Position numbers and translations under genes: made by a program. Under the pieces are notes generated by a model. That model did not search any database, was not told the origin of the DNA, and saw only the letters and a program-made list of their open reading frames with translations. Shown here one piece after another: positions 6,467-14,957 of a stretch of 24,735 nt of DNA. This DNA comes from Acidobacteriota bacterium (GTDB taxonomy: Bacteria > Acidobacteriota > Terriglobia > Acidiferrales > 2-02-FULL-67-57), in NCBI GenBank assembly GCA_016189965.1, contig JACPRL010000113.1:1-24735 (forward strand), in the 5' to 3' direction. Positions within the stretch are counted from its first letter, which is position 1. The number at the start of each line of letters is the position of its first letter.

Positions 6467-7213
6467 ATGCGAAGCAAGGCTAAATTGGCAGCGCTCGCTG
6501 CCGCGCTTCTTGCCGTGGTCGCGCTGGCGCAAACCGGGGAAGATGCACGCTGGCACCAGCGGCGGGAGCGCATGGTCGAGCAGACCATCGCCCGGCCGCG
6601 CGACTTCCGCGACCCGGTGCGGGACCCGCGCGTCATCGAGGCCATCCGCGCCATCCCCCGCCACGAGTTCGTCCCGCCCGGGCTCCGCGAGCAGGCCTAC
6701 GACGACAATCCGCTGCCCATCGGCCACGGCCAGACCATCTCCCAGCCCTACATCGTCGCTATGATGACCGAGCTGGTCGAACCCAAGCCGGGCGACCGCG
6801 TGCTCGAAGTCGGTACCGGTTCCGGCTACCAGGCCGCCGTGCTCTCCCCGCTGGTCAAGGAGGTCTACACGATCGAGATTATCGAGCCGCTCGGGGTTGC
6901 CGCCCGCGTGCGCCTCGACCGCCTCGGCTACAGGAACGTTGAAGTGCGCATCGGCGACGGCTACTACGGCTGGCCGGACAAGGCGCCCTTCGACGCCATC
7001 ATCGTCACCGCCTGGGCCACCCACGTCCCGCCGCCGCTCATCGCGCAGCTCAAGCCCGGCGGCCGCATGATCATCCCCGTCGGCAGCTTCGCCTTCCACC
7101 AGAACCTCGTCGTCGTCCACAAGGGCAAAGACAACCGCGACCTCCGCATGGACTCCGTCATGCCCGTCCGCTTCGTCCCGCTCCTGGGCGGCCCTGAATC
7201 CCAACCGAAGTGA
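6467..7213 (+). CDS. pcm: Protein-L-isoaspartate O-methyltransferase, exported form
   Basis: The 248-residue protein carries the PCMT family landmarks: RHEFVPPGLREQAYDDNPLPIGHGQTISQPYIVAMM, the SAM-binding loop LEVGTGSGYQAAVL (about residues 113-126) and KPGGRMIIPVG. The enzyme methylates L-isoaspartyl residues in damaged proteins to start their repair. Unlike cytoplasmic PCMT it begins with a signal peptide (MRSKAKLAALAAALLAVVALAQ), so it should act in the periplasm. The family's usual acidic motif before the VPPPL segment is replaced by AWATHVPPPL. The start is set by the signal peptide and by a TATAAT only 9 nt upstream. Confidence 0.88.
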   Translation: MRSKAKLAALAAALLAVVALAQTGEDARWHQRRERMVEQTIARPRDFRDPVRDPRVIEAIRAIPRHEFVPPGLREQAYDDNPLPIGHGQTISQPYIVAMMTELVEPKPGDRVLEVGTGSGYQAAVLSPLVKEVYTIEIIEPLGVAARVRLDRLGYRNVEVRIGDGYYGWPDKAPFDAIIVTAWATHVPPPLIAQLKPGGRMIIPVGSFAFHQNLVVVHKGKDNRDLRMDSVMPVRFVPLLGGPESQPK

Positions 7214-7240
7214 GCGCCCAACCCCTCCTGTTTGCCGCTA

Positions 7241-7270
7241 ATCTGTGTGTATCTGTGTGAATCTGTGGTT
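7241..7270 (+). repeat. Three tandem 10-nt units (ATCTGTGTGT type)
   Basis: ATCTGTGTGT, ATCTGTGTGA and ATCTGTGGTT follow one another with an exact 10-nt period between two convergent genes. The unit resembles a dispersed ATCTGTGTnn repeat seen between genes in several environmental phyla. Role unknown. Confidence 0.6.
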
Positions 7271-7271
7271 C

Positions 7272-9368
7272 CTAGAGTTTGCGGTCGAAGGTGAGGTTTT
7301 CAAGCATTTGGTCGAGCTCCCGCTGCGCCTGCGCGCGCTGGTCTTCCAGCTTGGCGCGCTCCGCCCGCAACGCTCCCAGACGGTTCTCCTGCTCTTCGAG
7401 CTGGTTGATGTAGCGCTGCCGCAACGACGCCTCCTCGGGCGTCCGCCCCAGCCGCCCGAGGTTCTCCCGCACGCGCTCCTGGTCACGGAAGATGGCGTTC
7501 TGCTCCGCCTCGAGTTGCCCGATGCGCTGGTTCAGGTCGTCAATCTCGTTCTTCTTGGCCATCAGGCGCTGGAGGGCGCGCTCAATCTCCGCGTCAATCG
7601 CCCGCTGCCGCACCCAGAGGGCAATCTGCTCCGGCGTGACGTTGCGCAGCGCGTAGGTCACCTCCTCAGGCTTCTCCTCGCGCACCACAAAGTCCGTGGT
7701 GGTCTTCGCCCGCGCCTCCACCCGGAAGCGGTGGAAGTTGGCGCTCGACTCGGCCGGCGCCGCCGTGCCGGTCAGCGTCCAGCCCGCCCGCACCGGGTGC
7801 TCCACGATCACCATACGCGCCTTCTCGTCGTTGTTGCGGATGGTGTAGGTCTTCTTCTCCACCACCTTGCGGTGCTGGCGCATCACCCCCTTGACGATCT
7901 CCACCCGCTCGACGCGCTCGCGCTCAGTGTCGCGGTTGGTGGCCACCTCGATGCCGAGGTCGAGCGCGTAGCTCAGCAGGCGGCTCTCGCCCGGATTGAT
8001 GGTCTCGGTCAGCCCTTCGCCGGCAAAGGCGTTCGAGTCAATCACGCTGAACGAACCGGCGTCGAGCGTCATCCCAGTGGCGTTCTTCAGCCACACGGCG
8101 AGCCACGGCCGCCGCGTGCCGGAGTTTTCGTTGAACAGAGTCACCTTCTCGCCTTCGACTTCCGCGTGGAGGATGGGCAGCAGCGCCGACTGGTTCCGCC
8201 GGATGGTGGTGGGCTGGCGCAGCCGGTACTCGAACTGCTCCCCCAACGCCTGCCCCACAGCGGTCTCCGGCGCCGCCTGCCGCAGGGCTTCGCCCACTGC
8301 TGGAGCCGCCGCCGCCTTGGCCGCCATCTCTCGCGCTCGCGCTACATCAGCCTCCAGTCGTCCAGCCACTCCTCCCAAAACGCCGCCTATCTGGCCACCA
8401 GGGACTCCACCAGGTACTCCTCCGACTGCGCCCGCCGGCACTTCTTCCCTAGGCGCTTCCAGCGTGGCTTCGTGGGTCTGCGGGGTCACCTGCACGCCTT
8501 CGGGCAGCGGCACCACCGGCCGCCGCGCATAGACGGGCTGCGATAGGTTCTGCACAAAGCTCACCGGTGCGCCCGCCACCAGCGACAGCTCCACCCCCTC
8601 CCAGTCCATCGGCGTGGTGTTGTCCACAATCGCCCAGCCCTGCAGCAGCGGCTTCCGCTTGGCGTCGAGCACGATGCGGTAGGTGGTCTTCCAGATGGGG
8701 GCTTCGGCGGTGTAGCTGACGTAGAGCTGGCGCTCGCCTGCGCCGGTGGTGTGGATGCGCAGCCGGCGGACGTCGCGCTGATGGGCGGAGTCGAGCAACT
8801 CGAGGTAGCGGCCGAGGTCAGCCGCCAGATCAGACCGCGTCAGCCGCAGCGCGCCGGCCGATTCGAGCTCGACCAGGCGCAGCTCGCCGCCCGCGGTGAA
8901 TACCGCCACTTCCACCACCTGGGCGCTCGCGCCGGGCCCGCTCGAGCGCACCCGCACCTCGGCTCCCATCAACCGGCCGGCTACCGGGCCGCTCGGCGCG
9001 CGGATTTCCACCTCGGCGCCGCGAATCTGGTTGAGAAAATCCACCAGGCCCTTCGCCGAGCCGAGATTGATGGGCAGCTCGCCCAGCCGACGGTCGAGCG
9101 GAGCGGTCGAGTCGTAAGTGACGCCGGCCACCTGGCCGCGGCCGAGGTCGATCACGGTCAGCGATTTCAGCACGTCGTCGAGCTGCGCGCTGGGCAGGAC
9201 GATTTCCACCTCCTGCGCGTCTTTGACCTCGCCCAGGTGCTCGAAGTAGCCGATGCCGTTCTTGTAGAGCACCACCTTGCGCACCGGCAGCGGCACGGGG
9301 CCGTCCGCCGCTGCGCTCGGCCAAGAGGCCAGCAAACAGATAAGACCGATCCAAACCACCTTTCGCAT
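7272..9368 (-). CDS. Exported DUF4139-type protein with C-terminal coiled coil
   Basis: The product is 698 residues long. It has a signal peptide (MRKVVWIGLICLLASWPSAA) and then the domain-opening motif VRKVVLYKNGIGYFEHLG, characteristic of DUF4139-family proteins that are common in acidobacteria. A Gly/Pro/Val-rich linker (GGVPGGVPGGQIGGVLGG, around residue 320) precedes the main DUF4139 region (EFEYRLRQPTTIRRNQSALLP..., GVMRQHRKVVEKKTYTIRN). The last 120 residues are a Glu/Arg/Leu-rich coiled coil. The start at 9368 is chosen for its signal peptide and the GGAGGTGG just upstream; the frame stays open upstream to 10424, but that part overlaps the opposite-strand membrane protein gene. The biochemical role is unknown. 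Confidence 0.82.
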   Translation of the reverse strand: MRKVVWIGLICLLASWPSAAADGPVPLPVRKVVLYKNGIGYFEHLGEVKDAQEVEIVLPSAQLDDVLKSLTVIDLGRGQVAGVTYDSTAPLDRRLGELPINLGSAKGLVDFLNQIRGAEVEIRAPSGPVAGRLMGAEVRVRSSGPGASAQVVEVAVFTAGGELRLVELESAGALRLTRSDLAADLGRYLELLDSAHQRDVRRLRIHTTGAGERQLYVSYTAEAPIWKTTYRIVLDAKRKPLLQGWAIVDNTTPMDWEGVELSLVAGAPVSFVQNLSQPVYARRPVVPLPEGVQVTPQTHEATLEAPREEVPAGAVGGVPGGVPGGQIGGVLGGVAGRLEADVARAREMAAKAAAAPAVGEALRQAAPETAVGQALGEQFEYRLRQPTTIRRNQSALLPILHAEVEGEKVTLFNENSGTRRPWLAVWLKNATGMTLDAGSFSVIDSNAFAGEGLTETINPGESRLLSYALDLGIEVATNRDTERERVERVEIVKGVMRQHRKVVEKKTYTIRNNDEKARMVIVEHPVRAGWTLTGTAAPAESSANFHRFRVEARAKTTTDFVVREEKPEEVTYALRNVTPEQIALWVRQRAIDAEIERALQRLMAKKNEIDDLNQRIGQLEAEQNAIFRDQERVRENLGRLGRTPEEASLRQRYINQLEEQENRLGALRAERAKLEDQRAQAQRELDQMLENLTFDRKL

Positions 9369-9411
9369 CGTCCACCTCCAACCCAGCCCCACGACCCTGA
9401 AGCCGCCATCC

Positions 9412-9441
9412 CTCATAACAGAAACCCGCCTGGCTGTCCAA
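9412..9441 (-). promoter_or_regulatory. Possible promoter of the DUF4139-type gene
   Basis: On the minus strand TTGGAC (9436-9441) is followed after 18 nt by TATGAG (9412-9417). The match is moderate. It lies in the 117-bp divergent gap with the spermidine synthase-like gene. Confidence 0.35.
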
Positions 9442-9473
9442 AGCCTCTGTTCGTCCTCTGCAACCATAACAGG

Positions 9474-9479
9474 TACAAT
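9474..9479 (+). promoter_or_regulatory. -10 element with probable leaderless start
   Basis: TACAAT ends 6 nt before the ATG at 9486, so transcription would begin at or next to the start codon. No Shine-Dalgarno sequence is present and the -35 is not recognisable. Confidence 0.45.
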
Positions 9480-9485
9480 CCGGCG

Positions 9486-11945
9486 ATGCCATTTTACCTC
9501 TCGTTGCTGCTGCTCTCCGCCGCCACGCTGGCCTACGAGCTGGCGCTGATGCGCGCCTTCTCCATCGCGCTGTGGCACCACTTCGCCTATATGGTCATTT
9601 CCATCGCGCTGCTCGGCTTCGGCGCCAGCGGTACCTTCCTCTCGCTCTGGTGGCGCCGGCCGCACGACGCCTCGAGACCCCGGAACCCGGAAAAGGCCTT
9701 CGCTGTCCTGACCATCCTGTTTGCGCTTTCGTTGCCGTCCTGCTTTGCGGTGGCGCAGCGCATTCCCCTCGACCCCTTCCTGCTCCTCTGGGACGCGCGG
9801 CAGTGGCTCTGGCTTGTCGCGTTCTATCTCCTCTTCTTCGTGCCCTTCTTCCTGGCGGCGACGGCCATCGGGCTGCTGCTTATCGAGCGCGCTCCGGAAG
9901 CCCCGCGCGTCTACTTCTTTAATCTTCTCGGCTCGGGCCTCGGTTCCCTGCTCCTGGTGATTTTCCTCTACCTGGTGCCACCGGAGCGAGTCGTCCTGCT
10001 CATCTACATCATCGCTCTTACGGCAGCGCTGCTGGTGGTGCGCGTCTTCCGCGCCGAGACGCAGCTGCTGGTGCTGGGGCTGCTCGTAGGCGGGTTTTAC
10101 GCCTTCCACTTCAGCGACGCGCTCGCGATTCGCCTCTCGCAGTATAAGAGCCTGAGTATCAACCTGAACCTGCCCGCCGCGGAAATCGTGGCGGAGCGCT
10201 ACTCGCCGCTCGGCCGCGTGGACGTCCTGCGCAGCCCCGCCTTCCGCCACGCCCCCGGGCTGAGCCTCGCGGCGCAGGCCACCCCGCCCGAACAGCTTGG
10301 CCTGTTCGTGGACGGCGAGGCCGCCGGGGCCCTGAACCGCTTCGACGGCCAGAAAGCCCCGCTCGCCTTTCTCGACTGGGCGACCAACGCGGCCCCGTAT
10401 TCTCTCGGCCGGCTCCCCGGGCACGTGCTAGTGCTGGGGGCCGGCGGCGGCAGTGACGTCCTGCTCGCGCTCTACCACGACAGCGCGCACATCGACGCTG
10501 TCGAGCTCAACCCGCAAATCATCGCGCTGGTGCGGGACCGCTACGGAGAATTCACCGGCGGCATCTACGCCCGGCCTGACGTGCGCTTGCATGCCCGCGA
10601 AGCCCGCGGCTTCCTCGAAAGCCTCCCGCCCGGCGAACAGTTCGACCTGATCCAGATCTCCCTGCTCGATTCGCTGGCTGCCGCCACCGCCGGCGTCCAC
10701 GCCCTGAACGAAAGCTACCTCTACACCGTCGAAGCCTTCGGCCGCTACTTCGAACATTTGAGCCCCGGAGGTGTGCTCGCCATCACCCGCTGGCTCAAGA
10801 TGCCGCCGCGCGACACGCCGAAACTCTTCGCCACCGCCGTGGCGGCACTCGAAGAGCACGGCGTCGCCCGCCCGGGCGAGCACCTGGCGCTCGTGCGCTC
10901 CTGGGCCACGGCCACGCTGCTCCTCAAGCACACGCCCTTCACGCCGGAGGAAATCGCTGCGCTGAAGCAGTTCGCGGAAGAGCGCCTGTTTGACCTCGAC
11001 TACTACCCCGGCATCACGCCGGAAGAAACCAACCGCTTCAACCGCCTGGCCCGCTCCTATTACTACGAAGCTGCAGTGGAGATTCTCGCCGGCGGCGAGC
11101 GCCGCCAGGCGTTCTTCCGCGACTACCCCTTCCACCTCCGCCCGGCGCGCGACGACCGGCCTTACTTCGACCACTTCTTCCGCTGGCGCGCACTGCCGCT
11201 TCTCCTGCGCACTTATGGGCGCCAGTGGCTGCCGTTTCTCGAGTGGGGCTATTTGATTTTGGTGGCGACGCTAGTGCAGGTGGCGGTCATCAGCTTCGCT
11301 CTGATTCTGCTTCCCCTGCTGCTGGCGCGGCGAGGTCAAGCGGACGTCCCACCCGAGAGCCGGCGTGGCTCCCGCGCCCATATTTTTCTTTTCTTCCTAG
11401 CTATTGGACTCGGCTTTCTCTTCATTGAGATTGTCCTGATCCAGAAGTTCACCTTCTTCCTCGCCAACCCCATCTACGCCATTGCGGTCGTCCTGGCGGG
11501 CGTACTGATGTGGAGCGGGCTGGGCAGCCTCAGCCTGTTGCTCGTGCGCCGCTCACCGCGGCTGCCGCGCGTGTGCACGGCCATCGCCGCCCTCAGCCTC
11601 GCTGCCACTTTTCTGCTCCCCGTCCTGCTGCCGGCTCTGATTGGCCTGCCCACGGCCGCACGCGTGGCCATCTCTCTGGCGCTCATGATGCCGCTGGCTT
11701 TCCTGATGGGCATGCCGTTTCCGCTGGCTTGGCAGCGTGTGGAAGCGAGCCGCGCGAAGTGGTTGGCCTGGGCCTGGGGGATCAACGGCTGCGCTTCAGT
11801 CGTGGCCGCCGTGCTGGCTACGCTGCTGGCCATCAGCTTCGGCTTCCGCTTCGTGTTTCTCTGCGCCGCCGCCCTCTACCTGCTGGCCGCTCTTGCGGCC
11901 CCTCGGCTGGCCTCCTCGCTTGACAGGAATTCCTCGCGGGCTTAA
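9486..11945 (+). CDS. Membrane-embedded spermidine synthase-like protein
   Basis: The 819-residue protein has three parts. An N-terminal membrane region (about 1-205) has roughly six hydrophobic segments. A central soluble SAM-dependent domain (about 310-560) contains the glycine loop HVLVLGAGGGSDVLL, the acidic strand end DAVELNPQII and DLIQISLLDS, as in spermidine synthase-fold enzymes. A C-terminal membrane region (about 585-810) adds six or so further segments. Proteins of this architecture are usually annotated as fused-membrane spermidine synthase-like; whether this one makes polyamines is unproven, since the aminopropyl-acceptor residues cannot be confirmed by eye. The start is fixed by the hydrophobic N-terminus MPFYLSLLLLSAATLAYELAL and the close -10 element. 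The TPR-protease gene follows 85 nt downstream on the same strand. Confidence 0.83.
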   Translation: MPFYLSLLLLSAATLAYELALMRAFSIALWHHFAYMVISIALLGFGASGTFLSLWWRRPHDASRPRNPEKAFAVLTILFALSLPSCFAVAQRIPLDPFLLLWDARQWLWLVAFYLLFFVPFFLAATAIGLLLIERAPEAPRVYFFNLLGSGLGSLLLVIFLYLVPPERVVLLIYIIALTAALLVVRVFRAETQLLVLGLLVGGFYAFHFSDALAIRLSQYKSLSINLNLPAAEIVAERYSPLGRVDVLRSPAFRHAPGLSLAAQATPPEQLGLFVDGEAAGALNRFDGQKAPLAFLDWATNAAPYSLGRLPGHVLVLGAGGGSDVLLALYHDSAHIDAVELNPQIIALVRDRYGEFTGGIYARPDVRLHAREARGFLESLPPGEQFDLIQISLLDSLAAATAGVHALNESYLYTVEAFGRYFEHLSPGGVLAITRWLKMPPRDTPKLFATAVAALEEHGVARPGEHLALVRSWATATLLLKHTPFTPEEIAALKQFAEERLFDLDYYPGITPEETNRFNRLARSYYYEAAVEILAGGERRQAFFRDYPFHLRPARDDRPYFDHFFRWRALPLLLRTYGRQWLPFLEWGYLILVATLVQVAVISFALILLPLLLARRGQADVPPESRRGSRAHIFLFFLAIGLGFLFIEIVLIQKFTFFLANPIYAIAVVLAGVLMWSGLGSLSLLLVRRSPRLPRVCTAIAALSLAATFLLPVLLPALIGLPTAARVAISLALMMPLAFLMGMPFPLAWQRVEASRAKWLAWAWGINGCASVVAAVLATLLAISFGFRFVFLCAAALYLLAALAAPRLASSLDRNSSRA

Positions 11946-12030
11946 CTTCACGCCGAAGAAGACCTCCGCTACTCCCGCTCGTCCGCGCCAGCTCAGGCTC
12001 ATCTGCGCAGGAGGCTGAAAGGAGGTCGCC

Positions 12031-14721
12031 ATGCACAGACCGCCGCCCCTCCTGGTTCTTCTGACGTTCCTGCTTTGCCATTCTCTCGCTTCTCCTCTGC
12101 CCGCCGCCGAACCCCTGCCTGCCGGTCGGGTGCTGAAAGTGAAGGCGGTGGCCGACGAAGCCTTCCGTGAAAAAGGCAACTGGGAAAAGGAAATCCGCGA
12201 GCACGTAGAGTGGGCGGACAAGGAGTTCCGCAAGTTCGCCGGCATCGGACTGCAACTGGTGGCGACTGACCGGTGGAGCACCCACGAAAGCGATTCCATG
12301 AGTTTGTTGCTCCACGAGCTGCGCCACGCGATGGAGAAAGGTGACGCTGACATTGTGGTCGGTTTTACCGGCCACAAACCGCCGGAGTTTTTCCTCAATC
12401 TCGGCAGCGAGAGCATCTATATTCGCTTTCCGTTCATCGCCGGGATTGCGTTTCCCCTGGGCGACCGCGCTGTGGTGCGCCGCCACGATGGCAAGAAGGA
12501 AACACGCCACACGTTCCTGCACGAGATAGCACACCTCTTCGGCGGCGTGCACGTGAAAGAAGAAAGCATCTTGCAAACGGGTTCCCGACAAACGAATTTC
12601 GTCCTCGACCCGTTCAACCAGCGCGTGTTCGAAATGACCCGCTCGCGCGACTTCAACCGCGCGCTGCCGGACCTCACTCGTGAGGAAATCGAAGCACTCG
12701 TGGCGCTCTATCGCCAGGCACCTCTACGCGATGAACGGGACTTCGACACCAACATCCGTGTGGGCTATCTGTTCCTCGTCGCGGGCGACCCCGACGCGGC
12801 CGTGGAGGAATTCGAGAAAGCCATTGCCATTGACCCGGGAGAAACCATGGACCTGATTCGCGGCGCCATCATCCCGGAGTTCGAGGCCTACGCAGAGGAA
12901 CACGGGACTACGGTTCAGACCCGCTTTATCCTCGGCCGTGCCCACGCCACCATCCGCGAGTGGAACAAGGCGGCCGACTATTTCAACCAGAACTGCTTCG
13001 CCGCCCCGCCCCATGCCCCTTCCTGCGGAGAGCTGGGCGCGGTGTTGCTGCAGGGCCGGAACCCGCAAGGAGCGGAGATGGCCCTGAAGCGCGCGCTCGA
13101 ACTGGACGAATCCTTGGTCAATGTCCACAACAACTTGGGCATTCTCTATGCGGCGGCCGGGCAGACCTCCAAAGCCCTGGCGCACTTCAACCGGGCCGCT
13201 GAACTCGAACCCAACAAGCCCACCGTGCACTTCAACATGGGCATGGCCTATCTCACGCTGGACCTGCTCGAACCGGCCGCCGACGCCTTTCGGCGCGTTC
13301 TGGAACTCCGGCCGAAGCAGGATGACGCCCGGGTCAAGCTGGCGCTGGTTCTGGCCCGCCAGGGGCAGACCAAGCAAGCGCGCAAACAGCTTGGTGACCT
13401 CCACGAAGCCACGGGCGAGGTCTTCCTAGGTCCGGCCAGCATTAGTATTGCCAGGCAGCTCTCCCCGCAACTCTACCGCGATATGGCGGAAATCTTCTTT
13501 CGCGACGGCGACTCCAAGAAAGCCTGGCAGTTTCTCGGCTTGGCGAAGAAAGGCGGGTTGAATGTCACCGAGCTAGAACAGGAGATGGTGGCCGGCACCC
13601 CCAAGCCGCGCAAGGTCAAGACGGAAGACCTGGTGGAACAGGCGGAAGCCTACTACGACAAGGAGCGCTACCAAGAGGCTCGGAGCTTGCTGGAGCGGGC
13701 ACGAACACAGTCGCCTAAAGAGGAGAAGGTCTACTACTGGCTGGGTCGCATAGCCCGGCAAGAAGGCAAACCGGAGGAAGCGGCCCAATACCAGCAAGGA
13801 GCCTTGGCCCGCAACTCGAAGTATGCCGGCGCTTACCTGGAACTCGCACGGCTGGCGGTCAGCCGCAAAGACTATGCGGCAGCCATTCCACACCTGAACA
13901 AGTATGTGGAAGTGAGCAGTTACCCTACAGAGGAGGTCTACTATTTGCTGGGATCGTGCCACATGGAACAGGGCGACCTGCCAGCAGCGGAAGAAAACTT
14001 GAAGAAGGCGATTCAAGGCGACTCCGGCTACGGAGACGCCTTCTTCTTGCTGGCCGAGCTCTACGCAAAACAGAACCGAAAGCAGGAAGCCATTGCCGAG
14101 TTCAACTTGGCCTTGGGCTCGCGTTCTTTGGACGCCGACCACCGCTCGGAAGCCCACTACAAGCTGGCTCGACTTCTGAAGGACTCCGGCCAAGCAGAGG
14201 AAGCTTTGAAACATGCGCGCATCGCCCACCGATTGGGCCACGCCGGCGCCGTCTCGCTCCTGGCTGAGCTGGAGGAAGAGCCTGAGGCGGAAGGCGATGA
14301 AATGCCGCCCGGGGGGATGGTTTTCCTCCCACAAGGAATGCAGGGCGAACGGCGCTTTACGATTTCCGATGCGGTGGTGGGGGAGCCGCCGGGACGAGTG
14401 CGCGCCGGACAGGCCCTCCGCGGGCGCGTGCGCGTGAAAAAGGAGATGGAAGCCGCCGGCGAAGTCACGCTGTCTCTTCGCGTGGGCGCGGTCGGTGAGA
14501 CGATGTCGCAGGTCTGGCTGTTCGCGCCGATCGAAGTGCCCGCGGGACTGGGCGAAAAACAGGTCACCTTCACTTTCCCCCTTCCTCCGGGACTCCCTGC
14601 GCAGGGGGAATTCTTCGGTGTCCTGGCGGTGATGACTCCGCCGGAGTTGAGCGAGGGCCGAGTGGCTCCCCCCAAGTTGCTGAGCAACGAGCTCGAAGTG
14701 GCCTTCCGCATCGTCCCCTGA
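12031..14721 (+). CDS. Exported metzincin-like protease domain fused to TPR repeats
   Basis: The product is 896 residues long with a signal peptide (MHRPPPLLVLLTFLLCHSLA). The N-terminal domain, about 30-230, holds HEIAHLFGGVH at residues 164-174, an exact HExxHxxGxxH metzincin zinc site with the catalytic Glu at 165. The usual Met-turn is not obvious; ESILQTG follows where a SIM-type motif might be expected. Residues from about 240 to 770 form two blocks of TPR-like helical repeats (e.g. VHNNLGILYAAAGQTSKALAHF). The last 110 residues look like a beta-sandwich domain. It starts after AAGGAGGT, 4-6 nt from the ATG. Predicted extracytoplasmic protease; the substrate is unknown and the TPR part may recruit partners. 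Confidence 0.8.
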   Translation: MHRPPPLLVLLTFLLCHSLASPLPAAEPLPAGRVLKVKAVADEAFREKGNWEKEIREHVEWADKEFRKFAGIGLQLVATDRWSTHESDSMSLLLHELRHAMEKGDADIVVGFTGHKPPEFFLNLGSESIYIRFPFIAGIAFPLGDRAVVRRHDGKKETRHTFLHEIAHLFGGVHVKEESILQTGSRQTNFVLDPFNQRVFEMTRSRDFNRALPDLTREEIEALVALYRQAPLRDERDFDTNIRVGYLFLVAGDPDAAVEEFEKAIAIDPGETMDLIRGAIIPEFEAYAEEHGTTVQTRFILGRAHATIREWNKAADYFNQNCFAAPPHAPSCGELGAVLLQGRNPQGAEMALKRALELDESLVNVHNNLGILYAAAGQTSKALAHFNRAAELEPNKPTVHFNMGMAYLTLDLLEPAADAFRRVLELRPKQDDARVKLALVLARQGQTKQARKQLGDLHEATGEVFLGPASISIARQLSPQLYRDMAEIFFRDGDSKKAWQFLGLAKKGGLNVTELEQEMVAGTPKPRKVKTEDLVEQAEAYYDKERYQEARSLLERARTQSPKEEKVYYWLGRIARQEGKPEEAAQYQQGALARNSKYAGAYLELARLAVSRKDYAAAIPHLNKYVEVSSYPTEEVYYLLGSCHMEQGDLPAAEENLKKAIQGDSGYGDAFFLLAELYAKQNRKQEAIAEFNLALGSRSLDADHRSEAHYKLARLLKDSGQAEEALKHARIAHRLGHAGAVSLLAELEEEPEAEGDEMPPGGMVFLPQGMQGERRFTISDAVVGEPPGRVRAGQALRGRVRVKKEMEAAGEVTLSLRVGAVGETMSQVWLFAPIEVPAGLGEKQVTFTFPLPPGLPAQGEFFGVLAVMTPPELSEGRVAPPKLLSNELEVAFRIVP

Positions 14722-14739
14722 AAAAAGTGGACAAGAACC

Positions 14740-14946
14740 GTGGAGAAAAAACGGAGAGCGAGGCGGTGGGCGGGGCCGCTAGCCTCCTTGAGCGCCGGGA
14801 TTCTCGTGTTGATTGCGCTCAACCTTCTCGGACTGGGTTCCATCCTCGGTGGGCGCTTCCTGACCGGTTTTCTGGTGGGCACGGGAACTTATCTGCTTGT
14901 CGGCACCGCCATTGAGGCGCTGGCCGCGCAGGCGCGGAATCGTTAG
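14740..14946 (+). CDS. Small membrane protein of unknown function
   Basis: A 68-residue frame starts with GTG at 14740. It has a basic N-terminus (MEKKRRARRW) and two hydrophobic segments, LASLSAGILVLIALNLLGLG and FLTGFLVGTGTYLLVGTAIE, typical of a small inner-membrane hairpin. It begins 18 nt after the TPR-protease gene and could be co-transcribed. No good ribosome binding site is visible. The basic, hydrophobic organisation supports a real protein, but no family is recognised. Confidence 0.55.
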   Translation: MEKKRRARRWAGPLASLSAGILVLIALNLLGLGSILGGRFLTGFLVGTGTYLLVGTAIEALAAQARNR

Positions 14947-14957
14947 GCGCCGGTCAG

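Noticed and set aside
8751..9485. Upstream extension of the spermidine synthase-like frame
   Set aside because: It is antisense to the DUF4139-type gene and has no domain character; the hydrophobic N-terminus begins at 9486.
9369..10424. N-terminal extension of the DUF4139-type frame
   Set aside because: The frame stays open by high GC only; it overlaps the well-supported membrane protein on the other strand, and the signal peptide with ribosome binding site lies at 9368.
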